Positions 1-7,013 of a stretch of 64,000 bases of DNA are shown here, one piece after another. The DNA is from Pseudoalteromonas sp. EB27. GTDB lineage: Bacteria > Pseudomonadota > Gammaproteobacteria > Enterobacterales > Alteromonadaceae. Where the stretch lies: positions 186,001 to 250,000 of the forward strand of contig NZ_MTQD01000003.1 of NCBI RefSeq assembly GCF_001974875.1, written 5' to 3'. Each line of letters begins with the position of its first letter. The stretch's first letter is position 1. Both the position numbers and the translations under genes were made by a program. A model generated the notes under the pieces. It had not been told where the DNA came from, did not search any database, and saw only the letters and a list, made by a program, of their open reading frames with translations.

Positions 1-1170
1 TACGCAAAGATTGAAGAGCGTAAGAAAGCAAAAACTAAAATCATGGGCGAGCGTACTGGTAAAAAAGTAATTAAAGCGTTTGACTTGTACAACGAAGAAA
101 AAGTTGATGAAGCAATTGTTTTGCTTAGAGAGATTGACCCTTCTAATGACTTTGACAAGGCGACCGTAAATCGTTACTTAGGTAGCATGTACGCTCAAAA
201 AGAAAAGTATGACGAAGCGATTAAATATTCTAAACAAGCCGTTGCGCCTGATGTTTTAAACTTTGCTGATCAAGAACAAACTCTAAAGCTGCTAGGTGAT
301 TTATATGCCGGTACAGAAAAGTATCAAGAAGCTAAGAAAGCTTATGTTACTTGGATGGACTTTACCGGTGAAGAAGATCCTACTGTTTACACACGTATTG
401 CCCAAGCTAACTATCAGCTAGGACAATTCCGTGATGTTTTTGAACCAGCAGATAAGGCAATAAAGCTTCAAAAAGAGCCTAATAAAGGCCCTTTCCAATT
501 AAAACTGGGTGCATACTTTGAACTTAAAGATTATGCAAACATGGTTACAATTGGCGAAGAGATTGTTCGTGTATGGCCTGATGATAAAAAAGCTTGGGTT
601 AGCTTAGGTAAGTATTACCTACAAACCGAGGATTATTCTAAAGGTTTAGCAACTATGGAAGTTGCATACAAGAATGGTTACTTTGAAAATGAAGTTGAAT
701 ATAAAGTCTTATCTAACTTTTACTCTTTAAATGAGATCCCTTTTAAAGCAGCTGTGACGCTAGAAAAGGCCATTAAGAGTGAAAAGGTAAAACGTACTAA
801 GCAGAATGTTAGCGCGATTGCTAGTAACTATCATCGCTCTAAGGATCTAGAAAAAGCTGCTAAGTATTACGAAGAAGCTGCTAAATTTGACGACGACGCC
901 GAGCTTTTCCGCAAAGCTGGTTCGTTACTTTTACAATCTGAAAAATTCAGTGCTGCTATTGTTCGTTTGAACAAAGCATTAGAGCTTGGCTCTGATAAAA
1001 AGGGTACTATTTATTCAGATTTAGCTGAGGCGTATTACTACCAAGGTAAGTATAAGCAAGCATATGCTGCAATTACTAAAGCTATGGATGACCCTCGCAC
1101 GCGTAAGTTTGCAAAAGGTTGGTCTACATATATTAAAGATAAAGCCGCTCGCAACGGTGTTAAAATTTAA
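1..1170 (+). CDS. TPR-repeat protein, 5' end outside the window
   Basis: The reading frame is open to the first base of the window, so the gene is 5'-truncated; an internal ATG at 43 is probably not the start. The visible 389 residues are almost entirely helical repeats of about 34 residues with TPR-type signatures (for example YLGSMYAQKEKYDEAIKYSK and YYYQGKYKQAYAAITKAM). The end is rich in Lys and Arg. TPR arrays are protein-interaction scaffolds. In marine gammaproteobacteria a TPR protein of this size often closes a TonB2-ExbB-ExbD operon; that assignment is from memory and cannot be tested without the upstream genes. A strong terminator follows 24 bases after the stop, so it is the last gene of its transcript. 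Confidence 0.8.
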   Translation, partial: YAKIEERKKAKTKIMGERTGKKVIKAFDLYNEEKVDEAIVLLREIDPSNDFDKATVNRYLGSMYAQKEKYDEAIKYSKQAVAPDVLNFADQEQTLKLLGDLYAGTEKYQEAKKAYVTWMDFTGEEDPTVYTRIAQANYQLGQFRDVFEPADKAIKLQKEPNKGPFQLKLGAYFELKDYANMVTIGEEIVRVWPDDKKAWVSLGKYYLQTEDYSKGLATMEVAYKNGYFENEVEYKVLSNFYSLNEIPFKAAVTLEKAIKSEKVKRTKQNVSAIASNYHRSKDLEKAAKYYEEAAKFDDDAELFRKAGSLLLQSEKFSAAIVRLNKALELGSDKKGTIYSDLAEAYYYQGKYKQAYAAITKAMDDPRTRKFAKGWSTYIKDKAARNGVKI

Positions 1171-1194
1171 TTTTATTTAGCTAAAGCAACTTAT

Positions 1195-1219
1195 AAAAAG
1201 CCCCTCTGGGGCTTTTTTT
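1195..1219 (+). terminator. Rho-independent terminator after the TPR gene
   Basis: A perfect stem (AAAAAGCCCC / GGGGCTTTTT) with a 3-base loop is followed by a T tract. It closes the upstream transcript just before the lipoprotein gene. Confidence 0.9.
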
Positions 1220-1231
1220 ATTGGAACTACT

Positions 1232-2275
1232 ATGTATAAAAAGCTCTCTTTTTCATTATTACTGTGCCTATTTTTAGCTGCATGTTCAAAGCAGCCTCAA
1301 TCTTATGAGTCATTTGAAGATGCGCAAGTCGCTTTAAAAACTTTAAACATGGCACTTGTACAACCAGGCGCTAAAAAAACCGATAGAATTACTAAAGAGC
1401 AATTGGTGTTCTCTGATGCATATTTAGCTAAACGTCATACTATTTATCAGAACTTAATGGGTATGGACCTTAATCTCAATCAAATTGCACAAGTAAACTA
1501 TTTGGTTATTGCAGAGCGTTTTCCTGAGCGCTATTTTAATTGGCCGGCTCAAGTCGATGTATTAAAAAACATGCTTGCTTTCGAGGACTCAAAAAGTACA
1601 CCTGATAATGTTATTACTTGGCTTAAGTTAACCCAAGATACGCTAGACAGTGCAAAACAAAGCAATTTAAAGCTGAATAAAATTGAGCTCACATTATTAC
1701 AAAGCTATGTATTGAGTGCTATAGGAAGTAATGATGCTCAACCAGCACTTAAGAGTCATATAAGAGCTTTTAGCGATTATTTAGCTAGTTATAAGCCCAG
1801 AGGCAGTGTTGGTTTAAGAGGGCTTCCAAATGGAACACAGTGGTATCAGAGCAAGCTTAATTACTTCAGTGGCGAAGTACACTCACCGCTAGAATGGGTT
1901 ACTCTTCTTAATGAAAAAATAAAAGTATCAGAGCATGTAGTATTCGATAGCAAATTGTCTACCTCTCATCAAACATCATTTGTAGTAAAGTATCTCTCGG
2001 ATGAAAAGTTAATAGAGGGACTTGATTGGCAGTCTGCTTATCTAGACTTACCGGCAATGGCGAGCAATATGAACATGTCCGATAAAGATAAAACTCTTAT
2101 GCTTGCAATGATGGAATCAGATATTGGCATTCATTACCATGCGTGGACTTTGCCACAAGCAAAGGTGAATCTTATGAAACGCTTAGAAATAAGCCAAGAA
2201 GAGGCCCAATATTTAGTTGAAGATATATTACTTTATCCTGGACAATCATTTAGCTTTATACAGCAACTGATGTAA
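1232..2275 (+). CDS. Orphan lipoprotein of unknown function
   Basis: The 347-residue product begins with a short basic region, a hydrophobic core and a lipobox LAAC with Cys18. It should therefore be lipidated and anchored in the inner or outer membrane. I do not recognise any domain in the remainder, which is predicted mostly helical and contains no cysteine after Cys18. It starts 13 bases after the terminator of the TPR gene. A GGA sequence lies a few bases before the ATG, so it may depend on read-through or on a promoter inside the preceding gene. The gene after it is convergent. The function is unknown; surface or envelope location is the only firm inference. Confidence 0.75.
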   Translation: MYKKLSFSLLLCLFLAACSKQPQSYESFEDAQVALKTLNMALVQPGAKKTDRITKEQLVFSDAYLAKRHTIYQNLMGMDLNLNQIAQVNYLVIAERFPERYFNWPAQVDVLKNMLAFEDSKSTPDNVITWLKLTQDTLDSAKQSNLKLNKIELTLLQSYVLSAIGSNDAQPALKSHIRAFSDYLASYKPRGSVGLRGLPNGTQWYQSKLNYFSGEVHSPLEWVTLLNEKIKVSEHVVFDSKLSTSHQTSFVVKYLSDEKLIEGLDWQSAYLDLPAMASNMNMSDKDKTLMLAMMESDIGIHYHAWTLPQAKVNLMKRLEISQEEAQYLVEDILLYPGQSFSFIQQLM

Positions 2276-2283
2276 TAACTTTT

Positions 2284-2306
2284 AAGTGCGCTCATGATGC
2301 GCACTT
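2284..2306. terminator. Hairpin between convergent genes
   Basis: AAGTGCGC and GCGCACTT form an 8-bp perfect stem around a 7-base loop, overlapping the stop region of the minus-strand gene. The T tract is short on both sides, so terminator strength is doubtful. Confidence 0.45.
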
Positions 2307-2618
2307 TGTACATCGTTGAATTGCAGGGTCTTGTTCAAGCAATTTGGCTGATATCTTTTCTTCACAGTCACAGCAGTAACCGTATTGGCCAATTTCTATT
2401 TGGCTTACTGCTGCTTCTAGTTTAGTCATGCGATTGATTAAAAGCGCATATTCAGGCCCTAGTTTCTGTGCTGCACAGTCTAACCATTCATTGTTTGCTG
2501 TACTGTTTAAAATTTTTATTAAATGCTGGTGTGCCGGATAGGCTGATTGAGAAAGCATAGTTAATATATGCAATTTAACTTGTGCTATTTCATCGTTTAG
2601 AATCTTTTGATGATGCAT
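2292..2618 (-). CDS. TraR/DksA-family C4 zinc-finger protein
   Basis: A small protein whose C-terminus has the four-cysteine finger of the DksA/TraR family (CCDC, then CTKC about 17 residues later), preceded by a helical region. Family members bind the RNA polymerase secondary channel or act as small accessory regulators. The ATG at 2618 is chosen because AAGG lies about 11 bases upstream, giving 108 residues. A longer frame reaching 2702 would overlap dusC by 23 bases and adds 28 residues unlike the family. At 108 residues it is shorter than DksA (about 150), and I see no DksA-type acidic DxxDxA tip, so it is a paralogue rather than DksA itself. It probably shares a transcript with dusC. Confidence 0.75.
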   Translation of the reverse strand: MHHQKILNDEIAQVKLHILTMLSQSAYPAHQHLIKILNSTANNEWLDCAAQKLGPEYALLINRMTKLEAAVSQIEIGQYGYCCDCEEKISAKLLEQDPAIQRCTKCAS

Positions 2619-2679
2619 TATCAGTACAACCTTATTAAATTGTCTTTTCGTTATACTGATATTATCTAGATGCTTTAAT

Positions 2680-3660
2680 CTAGCCGTTATGATTTGAATC
2701 AAGTTGCGGTGCTTTGGCGTATTTATTTAATACGCTTGCCACATCTTCTTTACTTTTTAAACGTCTGATTTCATCAAATAAATCGATCGCTTGCGGGTAT
2801 TGGCGTTTAAGGTAACCTAGCCATTGCTTTGTACGAGAAGCAAAGTACTTTACATCTTTTGCAGGGTCTTGATGAATAGCAGAGTGGATTAAGTGATAAA
2901 TAATATGCTCCCATTGAAGGCCATCATATTGTTCGTTATTTACATGAGCTTTAATTTTTTTTGCTAGATCAGGGTGCGAAAGGGCGCCACGACCAAGCAT
3001 TAAATCAGTGCATCCACTACGTTTTTGGCAAAGCATCGCGTCTTCAACTTGCCAAATTTCACCATTAGCAACTACGGCAATGTTTTTATCTTTTATTATT
3101 GGCGGAATTTTTTCCCAATATGCTGGCGGGTTATAGCCATCACGTTTGGTCCTAGCATGTATAGCTATACTATTTGCGCCCGCACTTACCACAGCATCAA
3201 CTATTTCTTGGCTATTACTGTCATCATCAAATCCTAAGCGAATTTTTGCACTTACTTCATGTTTATCATCTACAGCGTCTCGGACTGCTTTGATAATAGT
3301 GTACATATGATCAGGATCTTTAAGTAGTACAGCGCCTCCTCGACTACGATTTACAGTTTTTGCTGGGCAGCCAAAGTTAAGGTCGACCCCATGAGATCCT
3401 AAAGCAATTGCTCTTACTGCATTTTCGGCTAACGGATTTGCTTCTTGGCCGAGCAACTGAACACGCACAGGAGTACCTGCTCGCGTAAATCCATTATTAT
3501 GTAGTTCAGGGCAAAATCGATGAAAAACTTTGTCAGGTAAGCATGTTTCAACCACTCTTACAAACTCTGTAACGCACAGATCGAACCCGCCAATATCAGT
3601 GAGTAATTGGCGCATTTTAAAATCAACGACACCTTCCATAGGCGCTAAAACAAGTTTCAT
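2680..3660 (-). CDS. dusC: tRNA-dihydrouridine(16) synthase DusC
   Basis: An FMN-dependent enzyme that reduces uridine to dihydrouridine in tRNA; the DusC subgroup acts at position 16. The 326-residue protein starts with the family LAPMEGVVD motif and has DLCVTEFVRVV near residue 27. The catalytic cysteine is Cys98 in NFGCPAKTV, matching the position of Cys98 in E. coli DusC. The phosphate-binding NGEIW and GRGAL motifs follow in the TIM barrel, then the helical C-terminal tRNA-binding domain. The overall resemblance to E. coli DusC (LLAPMEGV, TEFVRVV, VFHRxCPEL) is much closer than to DusA or DusB. It lies directly upstream of the zinc-finger gene on the same strand. Confidence 0.93.
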   Translation of the reverse strand: MKLVLAPMEGVVDFKMRQLLTDIGGFDLCVTEFVRVVETCLPDKVFHRFCPELHNNGFTRAGTPVRVQLLGQEANPLAENAVRAIALGSHGVDLNFGCPAKTVNRSRGGAVLLKDPDHMYTIIKAVRDAVDDKHEVSAKIRLGFDDDSNSQEIVDAVVSAGANSIAIHARTKRDGYNPPAYWEKIPPIIKDKNIAVVANGEIWQVEDAMLCQKRSGCTDLMLGRGALSHPDLAKKIKAHVNNEQYDGLQWEHIIYHLIHSAIHQDPAKDVKYFASRTKQWLGYLKRQYPQAIDLFDEIRRLKSKEDVASVLNKYAKAPQLDSNHNG

Positions 3661-3885
3661 AAGGTGATTAATTTTGATAAAAAACTGGACGCATAGTTTA
3701 CCTGTAAATCACACATTGATAAATCTGTAATTACCAACCATATTTAACGTAGAAACCGCAAAAGTAAATATTATGAAAATAAATGAAAGTTTTTATTCTT
3801 GTACAGGTCTACTTAAGCATACAAGCAATTTAAAATACTTTTTTATTGCTGAGATTTACAATACTTGATTAAAGAGAGTCACAAA

Positions 3886-4383
3886 ATGAATACAGTTAAA
3901 AAAAATACAATCGCGTTAACTTTAGGTGCAGTAGTTGTTGGCTCTGCAAGCTTTGTATCTGCAGATGTACAGGCTAACCCATTTGAGTTTCAACAATTAG
4001 TGACAGGTTACCAACTTGACGCTAAAGAAGGCAAGTGCGGCGAAGGTAAATGTGGCGGCGATGCAAAAGATGCAAAAGCTAAAATAGAAGGCAAGTGCGG
4101 CGAAGGTAAATGTGGCGGCGACGCAAAAGATGCAAAAACCAAAACAGAAGGCAAATGTGGCGAAGGTAAATGTGGCGGCGATGCAAAAGATGCAAAAGCT
4201 AAAACAGAAGGCAAGTGCGGCGAAGGTAAATGTGGTGGCGACGCAAAAGATGCTAAAGGCATGAAAGCTAAAGCTGAAGGTAAGTGCGGCGAAGGTAAAT
4301 GTGGCGGCGACGCAAAAGATACTAAAGGCGCTAAAGCTAAAGCGGAAGGCAAGTGCGGTGAAGGTAAATGTGGCGGCCGTTAA
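3886..4383 (+). CDS. hvfA: HvfA-type RiPP precursor with twelve EGKCG motifs
   Basis: A 165-residue secreted peptide. Residues 1-30 look like a Sec signal peptide (basic start, hydrophobic core, likely cleavage after VSA or VQA). A short linker follows, then six copies of the decapeptide EGKCGEGKCG separated by Lys/Ala/Asp-rich spacers. All twelve cysteines of the protein lie inside EGKCG motifs. Such precursors (HvfA, the EGKCG branch of bufferin-like RiPPs) are modified on cysteine by the adjacent DUF692/MNIO enzyme with its DUF2063 partner, and are linked to copper handling in the periplasm. The ATG at 3886 has AAAGAGAG seven bases upstream; a TTG at 3865 in the same frame is less likely. 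A terminator separates it from hvfB. Modification and copper binding here are inferred. Confidence 0.9.
   Translation: MNTVKKNTIALTLGAVVVGSASFVSADVQANPFEFQQLVTGYQLDAKEGKCGEGKCGGDAKDAKAKIEGKCGEGKCGGDAKDAKTKTEGKCGEGKCGGDAKDAKAKTEGKCGEGKCGGDAKDAKGMKAKAEGKCGEGKCGGDAKDTKGAKAKAEGKCGEGKCGGR
4027..4380 (+). repeat. Six-unit in-frame tandem repeat inside hvfA
   Basis: Units start at 4027, 4087, 4147, 4207, 4276 and 4345. The first four are exactly 60 bases apart and the last two steps are 69 bases, because three residues (GMK or GAK type) are inserted in the spacer. The units are nearly identical at DNA level, differing mainly at synonymous positions (tgc/tgt, ggc/ggt). This suggests recent duplication, and copy number could vary by slippage or recombination. 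Confidence 0.95.
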
Positions 4384-4408
4384 TTTCTTATTCTAAATAA
4401 GTTATGCT

Positions 4409-4432
4409 AAAAGGGCCTTAAGGCCCTTTTTT
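4409..4432 (+). terminator. Terminator/attenuator between hvfA and hvfB
   Basis: A perfect 9-bp stem (AAAAGGGCC / GGCCCTTTT) with a TTAA loop is followed by extra T residues, 25 bases after the hvfA stop and 19 before hvfB. Partial read-through would give excess precursor over modifying enzymes. Confidence 0.88.
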
Positions 4433-4450
4433 GATAAGTTAGAGGTAGTT

Positions 4451-5308
4451 ATGACACAAGTTCAGAGTACAGATTTCGGGATGGTGGGCCTTGGCCTACG
4501 ACGAGAAATGCTTGGTGAGCTCCTTGAGCACGTACCTAATCAAGTCGATTTTTTAGAAGTTGCGCCGGAGAACTGGTTAAAACTAGGGGGGCGTTTTAAA
4601 AAACAATTTAAAACTTTAACAGATGCAAATAATTTTGTGTGTCATGGATTATCACTGTCTATCGGTTCACCCGAACCATTGGATGTTGAATTTGTTAAAT
4701 CTTTAAAAGTTTTTTTTGAAGAGAACAATATAAAAATTTATAGTGAGCACTTAAGTTACTGCTCTGGCACCGGGCATATGTATGACTTAATGCCAATTCC
4801 GTTCACGCCAGATGCTATTGCACACGTTGTTCCACGTATTAAACAAGTACAGGACATACTTGAGCAACATATTGCGATAGAAAATGTTTCTTATTATGCC
4901 GCTCCTGGGCAGCAGTTATCTGAGCTGGAATTTACAAATACCATTTTAGAGCAAGCAGACTGCAAGCTTTTACTTGATGTGAATAACATTTATGTGAATT
5001 CGATTAATCATGGCTATAACGCACAAGCGTTTTTAGCTGGGTTACCCTCTAATCGTATTGCCTATGGGCACGTTGCAGGCCATTATAATGAGGCTGATGA
5101 CTTAATAGTGGATACACATGGTGCTGATGTCATTGATCCTGTGTGGAAGCTATTGGATAAGGCATATGAAGTGCATGGCGTATTTCCAACCTTGCTTGAG
5201 CGCGATTTTAATATTCCTACTATGGATGTGTTAACCAAAGAATTAGATATAATTCATGAGCTACAAGCTAAACACATTACTTCAACTTTTTCAAAACAAC
5301 GAGCTTAA
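4451..5308 (+). CDS. hvfB: DUF692 multinuclear non-heme iron oxidase, HvfB-type
   Basis: A 285-residue TIM-barrel enzyme of the DUF692/MNIO (UPF0276) family. Conserved candidate metal ligands are visible in order: E40 in APENW, H65 in HGLSLSIGS, E99-H100 in SEHLSYC, E144-N145 in ENVSYY, D177 and N179 in LLLDVNNIYVN, H207 and H211 in GHVAGH, D221 and H223 in DTHG, and E250 in LLERDFN. Family members use a multi-iron centre and oxygen to turn peptide cysteines into oxazolone/thioamide or thiooxazole groups. A GAGGTAG ribosome site precedes the ATG. It lies directly after its presumed substrate gene and before hvfC, the arrangement expected for EGKCG-peptide biosynthesis. It should act in the cytoplasm before export of the precursor. 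Confidence 0.93.
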   Translation: MTQVQSTDFGMVGLGLRREMLGELLEHVPNQVDFLEVAPENWLKLGGRFKKQFKTLTDANNFVCHGLSLSIGSPEPLDVEFVKSLKVFFEENNIKIYSEHLSYCSGTGHMYDLMPIPFTPDAIAHVVPRIKQVQDILEQHIAIENVSYYAAPGQQLSELEFTNTILEQADCKLLLDVNNIYVNSINHGYNAQAFLAGLPSNRIAYGHVAGHYNEADDLIVDTHGADVIDPVWKLLDKAYEVHGVFPTLLERDFNIPTMDVLTKELDIIHELQAKHITSTFSKQRA

Positions 5309-5344
5309 TATAAGCCTTTATAAATATTAAAAGAGTGCCTGGTT

Positions 5345-6097
5345 ATGAGCTTTATTGAAATACAAAACAAATTTATGGCGCATATTCGCGAGCCTAAAAA
5401 TAATAATAAGCCCAGCGGTATCGAAGACAGACGTATGGCCATTTATCGCGACCTATTTTTCAATAACATTGAAGGTTTTATATCATCAGGTTTTCCGGTA
5501 TTAAAAACCTTATACACCGACAAGCAATGGCAGGTACTTGTACGTCAGTTTTTTAGCGAATATGATTGTCATTCGCCGTACTTTTTAGATATAGCAGGGG
5601 AGTTTGTTAATTACTTATCTAGTGATTATAAAATGAAAGAATACGATCCTGTGTTTATGCTAGAGCTTGCCCATTACGAATGGGTAGAGCTTGATGTATC
5701 GATTGCGCATGAAGATGAGCAAGCGCAAAAATTACAAACAACAGCACTCACTAGTTCTGCTTTGTATTTATCGAAAGCGGCAAGAAATTTAAGTTATCAA
5801 TTTCCAGTTCAAAATATTAGCAATCACTTTATACCTAAAGAGCCATCAGCCCAGCCTAATTGTTTTGTTGTATATAGAGATGAAGATGATGACGTTCAAT
5901 TTTTGGCTACCAATGCGATGACTGCTTTATTGCTGTCAATTATCGAGGCAAGTGATGGAGCGACATTTGATGAAGTTTGCCAACAGGTATTAGCTCACGC
6001 GCCGCAATTTAATGCAGAGCAAATTGCTCAAGGTGCATTGGTTACCCTTAATGCTATGGTTGAACGCGGTGTCATTGTGACAAAAAATCAAGATTAA
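5345..6097 (+). CDS. hvfC: DUF2063 partner protein of the MNIO enzyme, HvfC-type
   Basis: A 250-residue protein. The N-terminal ~100 residues match the DUF2063 pattern (IYRDLFFNNIEGFISSGFPV, then an FLDIAGEFVNYL region), historically labelled a putative DNA-binding domain. The C-terminal half resembles the winged-helix, RRE-like region of HvfC partners. In characterised MNIO systems this partner binds the precursor leader and presents it to the enzyme, so the DNA-binding label is probably wrong. It follows hvfB by 36 bases with no terminator between them, so both are read together. No DoxX-like hvfD gene follows. Assignment to the HvfC group rests on the domain pattern and the context. Confidence 0.88.
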   Translation: MSFIEIQNKFMAHIREPKNNNKPSGIEDRRMAIYRDLFFNNIEGFISSGFPVLKTLYTDKQWQVLVRQFFSEYDCHSPYFLDIAGEFVNYLSSDYKMKEYDPVFMLELAHYEWVELDVSIAHEDEQAQKLQTTALTSSALYLSKAARNLSYQFPVQNISNHFIPKEPSAQPNCFVVYRDEDDDVQFLATNAMTALLLSIIEASDGATFDEVCQQVLAHAPQFNAEQIAQGALVTLNAMVERGVIVTKNQD

Positions 6098-6169
6098 GGT
6101 CTTTATTGATGATTTTACATCGTCTATCATGACACCCTTATTTGCCGTGCTTAATAAAAGGTTGTACCA

Positions 6170-6292
6170 ATGTCAGATGATAAAGACTTTAAAGATCCGT
6201 TCAACGCTACTTACTTTCTTGCTTTCTTAGCTGTATTTGCAGGGATTGGCTGTTTAAATGCAATATTAGGCTGGATCACTAGCTTAACTTAA
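6170..6292 (+). CDS. 40-residue single-pass membrane protein
   Basis: A small open frame with a good AAAAGG ribosome site eight bases before its ATG. The product has an acidic/basic N-terminus (MSDDKDFKDPFNATY) followed by about 22 hydrophobic residues with a Gly-Ile-Gly-Cys stretch, and ends in LGWITSLT. This is a typical small inner-membrane protein. It starts 72 bases after hvfC on the same strand with no clear terminator between, so it may be co-transcribed. I do not recognise the family. It could belong to the hvf locus or be an independent small protein located before apt. Confidence 0.65.
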   Translation: MSDDKDFKDPFNATYFLAFLAVFAGIGCLNAILGWITSLT

Positions 6293-6309
6293 AATGCATA
6301 GCGTTTATT

Positions 6310-6333
6310 AAGGCTGTTGCTTACTTCAGCCTT
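6310..6333 (+). other. Hairpin downstream of the 40-residue protein gene
   Basis: AAGGCTG and CAGCCTT form a 7-bp stem around a 10-base loop, followed by a pyrimidine-rich but not pure-T stretch. It may be a weak end of the hvf transcript. Confidence 0.35.
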
Positions 6334-6464
6334 GAGTCTCTTTATTTCTTATTACACTCCCTACACTTAATACTTCTTTTATAATAACGCCAAACTCGCA
6401 ATTAAAGGTTAGTTAAGGTTATAATCACCTGCTTTGTAATATAAACAATTGAGCAGTTAAAATT

Positions 6465-7010
6465 ATGACTCAAGTAACACCAGCAATTATCAAAAACAGC
6501 ATAACTACAATTGCTGATTATCCAAAAGCGGGCATCATGTTTCGCGATGTAACCACTTTAATGGCAAATCCAGAAGCCTTTAAAGCAACTATTGACGCAT
6601 TTATCGCTGAATATAAAGATCAGGGTTTTACTAAAATAATTGGCACAGAATCACGTGGCTTTATTTTTGGTGCGCCATTGTCTTACGCGTTAGGCATTCC
6701 GTTTATTCCAGTACGTAAACCAGGTAAGTTACCACGCGAAGTTATTCGTCAAGATTACTTACTTGAATACGGTGAAGACACGCTAGAACTGCACGTTGAT
6801 GCAATTGTACCTGGCGATAAAGTATTACTAGTTGATGACTTGTTAGCAACTGGTGGCACAATTGAAGCCACTGCTAAATTAGTTCATAAACTAGGTGGTG
6901 AAGCCACAGATGCTGCATTTGTTGTATCATTACCTGAACTTGGTGGCGAGCAGCGCATCAAAAAAATGGGTATTAAAATCCTAAAATTGGTTGAATTCGA
7001 AGGCGAGTAA
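6465..7010 (+). CDS. apt: Adenine phosphoribosyltransferase
   Basis: A purine salvage enzyme converting adenine and PRPP to AMP in the cytosol. At 181 residues it matches the family length. The PRPP-binding signature [13 protein letters not shown] is present near residue 123. The conserved early region ([16 protein letters not shown], then [15 protein letters not shown]) and the [10 protein letters not shown] loop are also present. It is followed three bases later by dnaX, the gene order also found in E. coli (apt-dnaX-ybaB-recR), so at least part of dnaX transcription probably starts upstream of apt. A TATAAT hexamer lies about 80 bases upstream of the start but without a convincing -35 element. 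Confidence 0.97.
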   Translation: MTQVTPAIIKNSITTIADYPKAGIMFRDVTTLMANPEAFKATIDAFIAEYKDQGFTKIIGTESRGFIFGAPLSYALGIPFIPVRKPGKLPREVIRQDYLLEYGEDTLELHVDAIVPGDKVLLVDDLLATGGTIEATAKLVHKLGGEATDAAFVVSLPELGGEQRIKKMGIKILKLVEFEGE

Positions 7011-7013
7011 TCG

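Noticed and set aside
4008..4352. Antisense frame with Pro-His-Leu-Pro-Ser repeats opposite hvfA
   Set aside because: It is the mirror of the 60-base repeats; no ribosome site and no family features.
4027..4380. Regular 60-base repeats as a CRISPR array
   Set aside because: The whole unit is repeated with no unique spacers, and the repeats are in frame and code for EGKCG motifs.
6380..6385. TATAAT as apt promoter
   Set aside because: No -35 hexamer at a proper distance.
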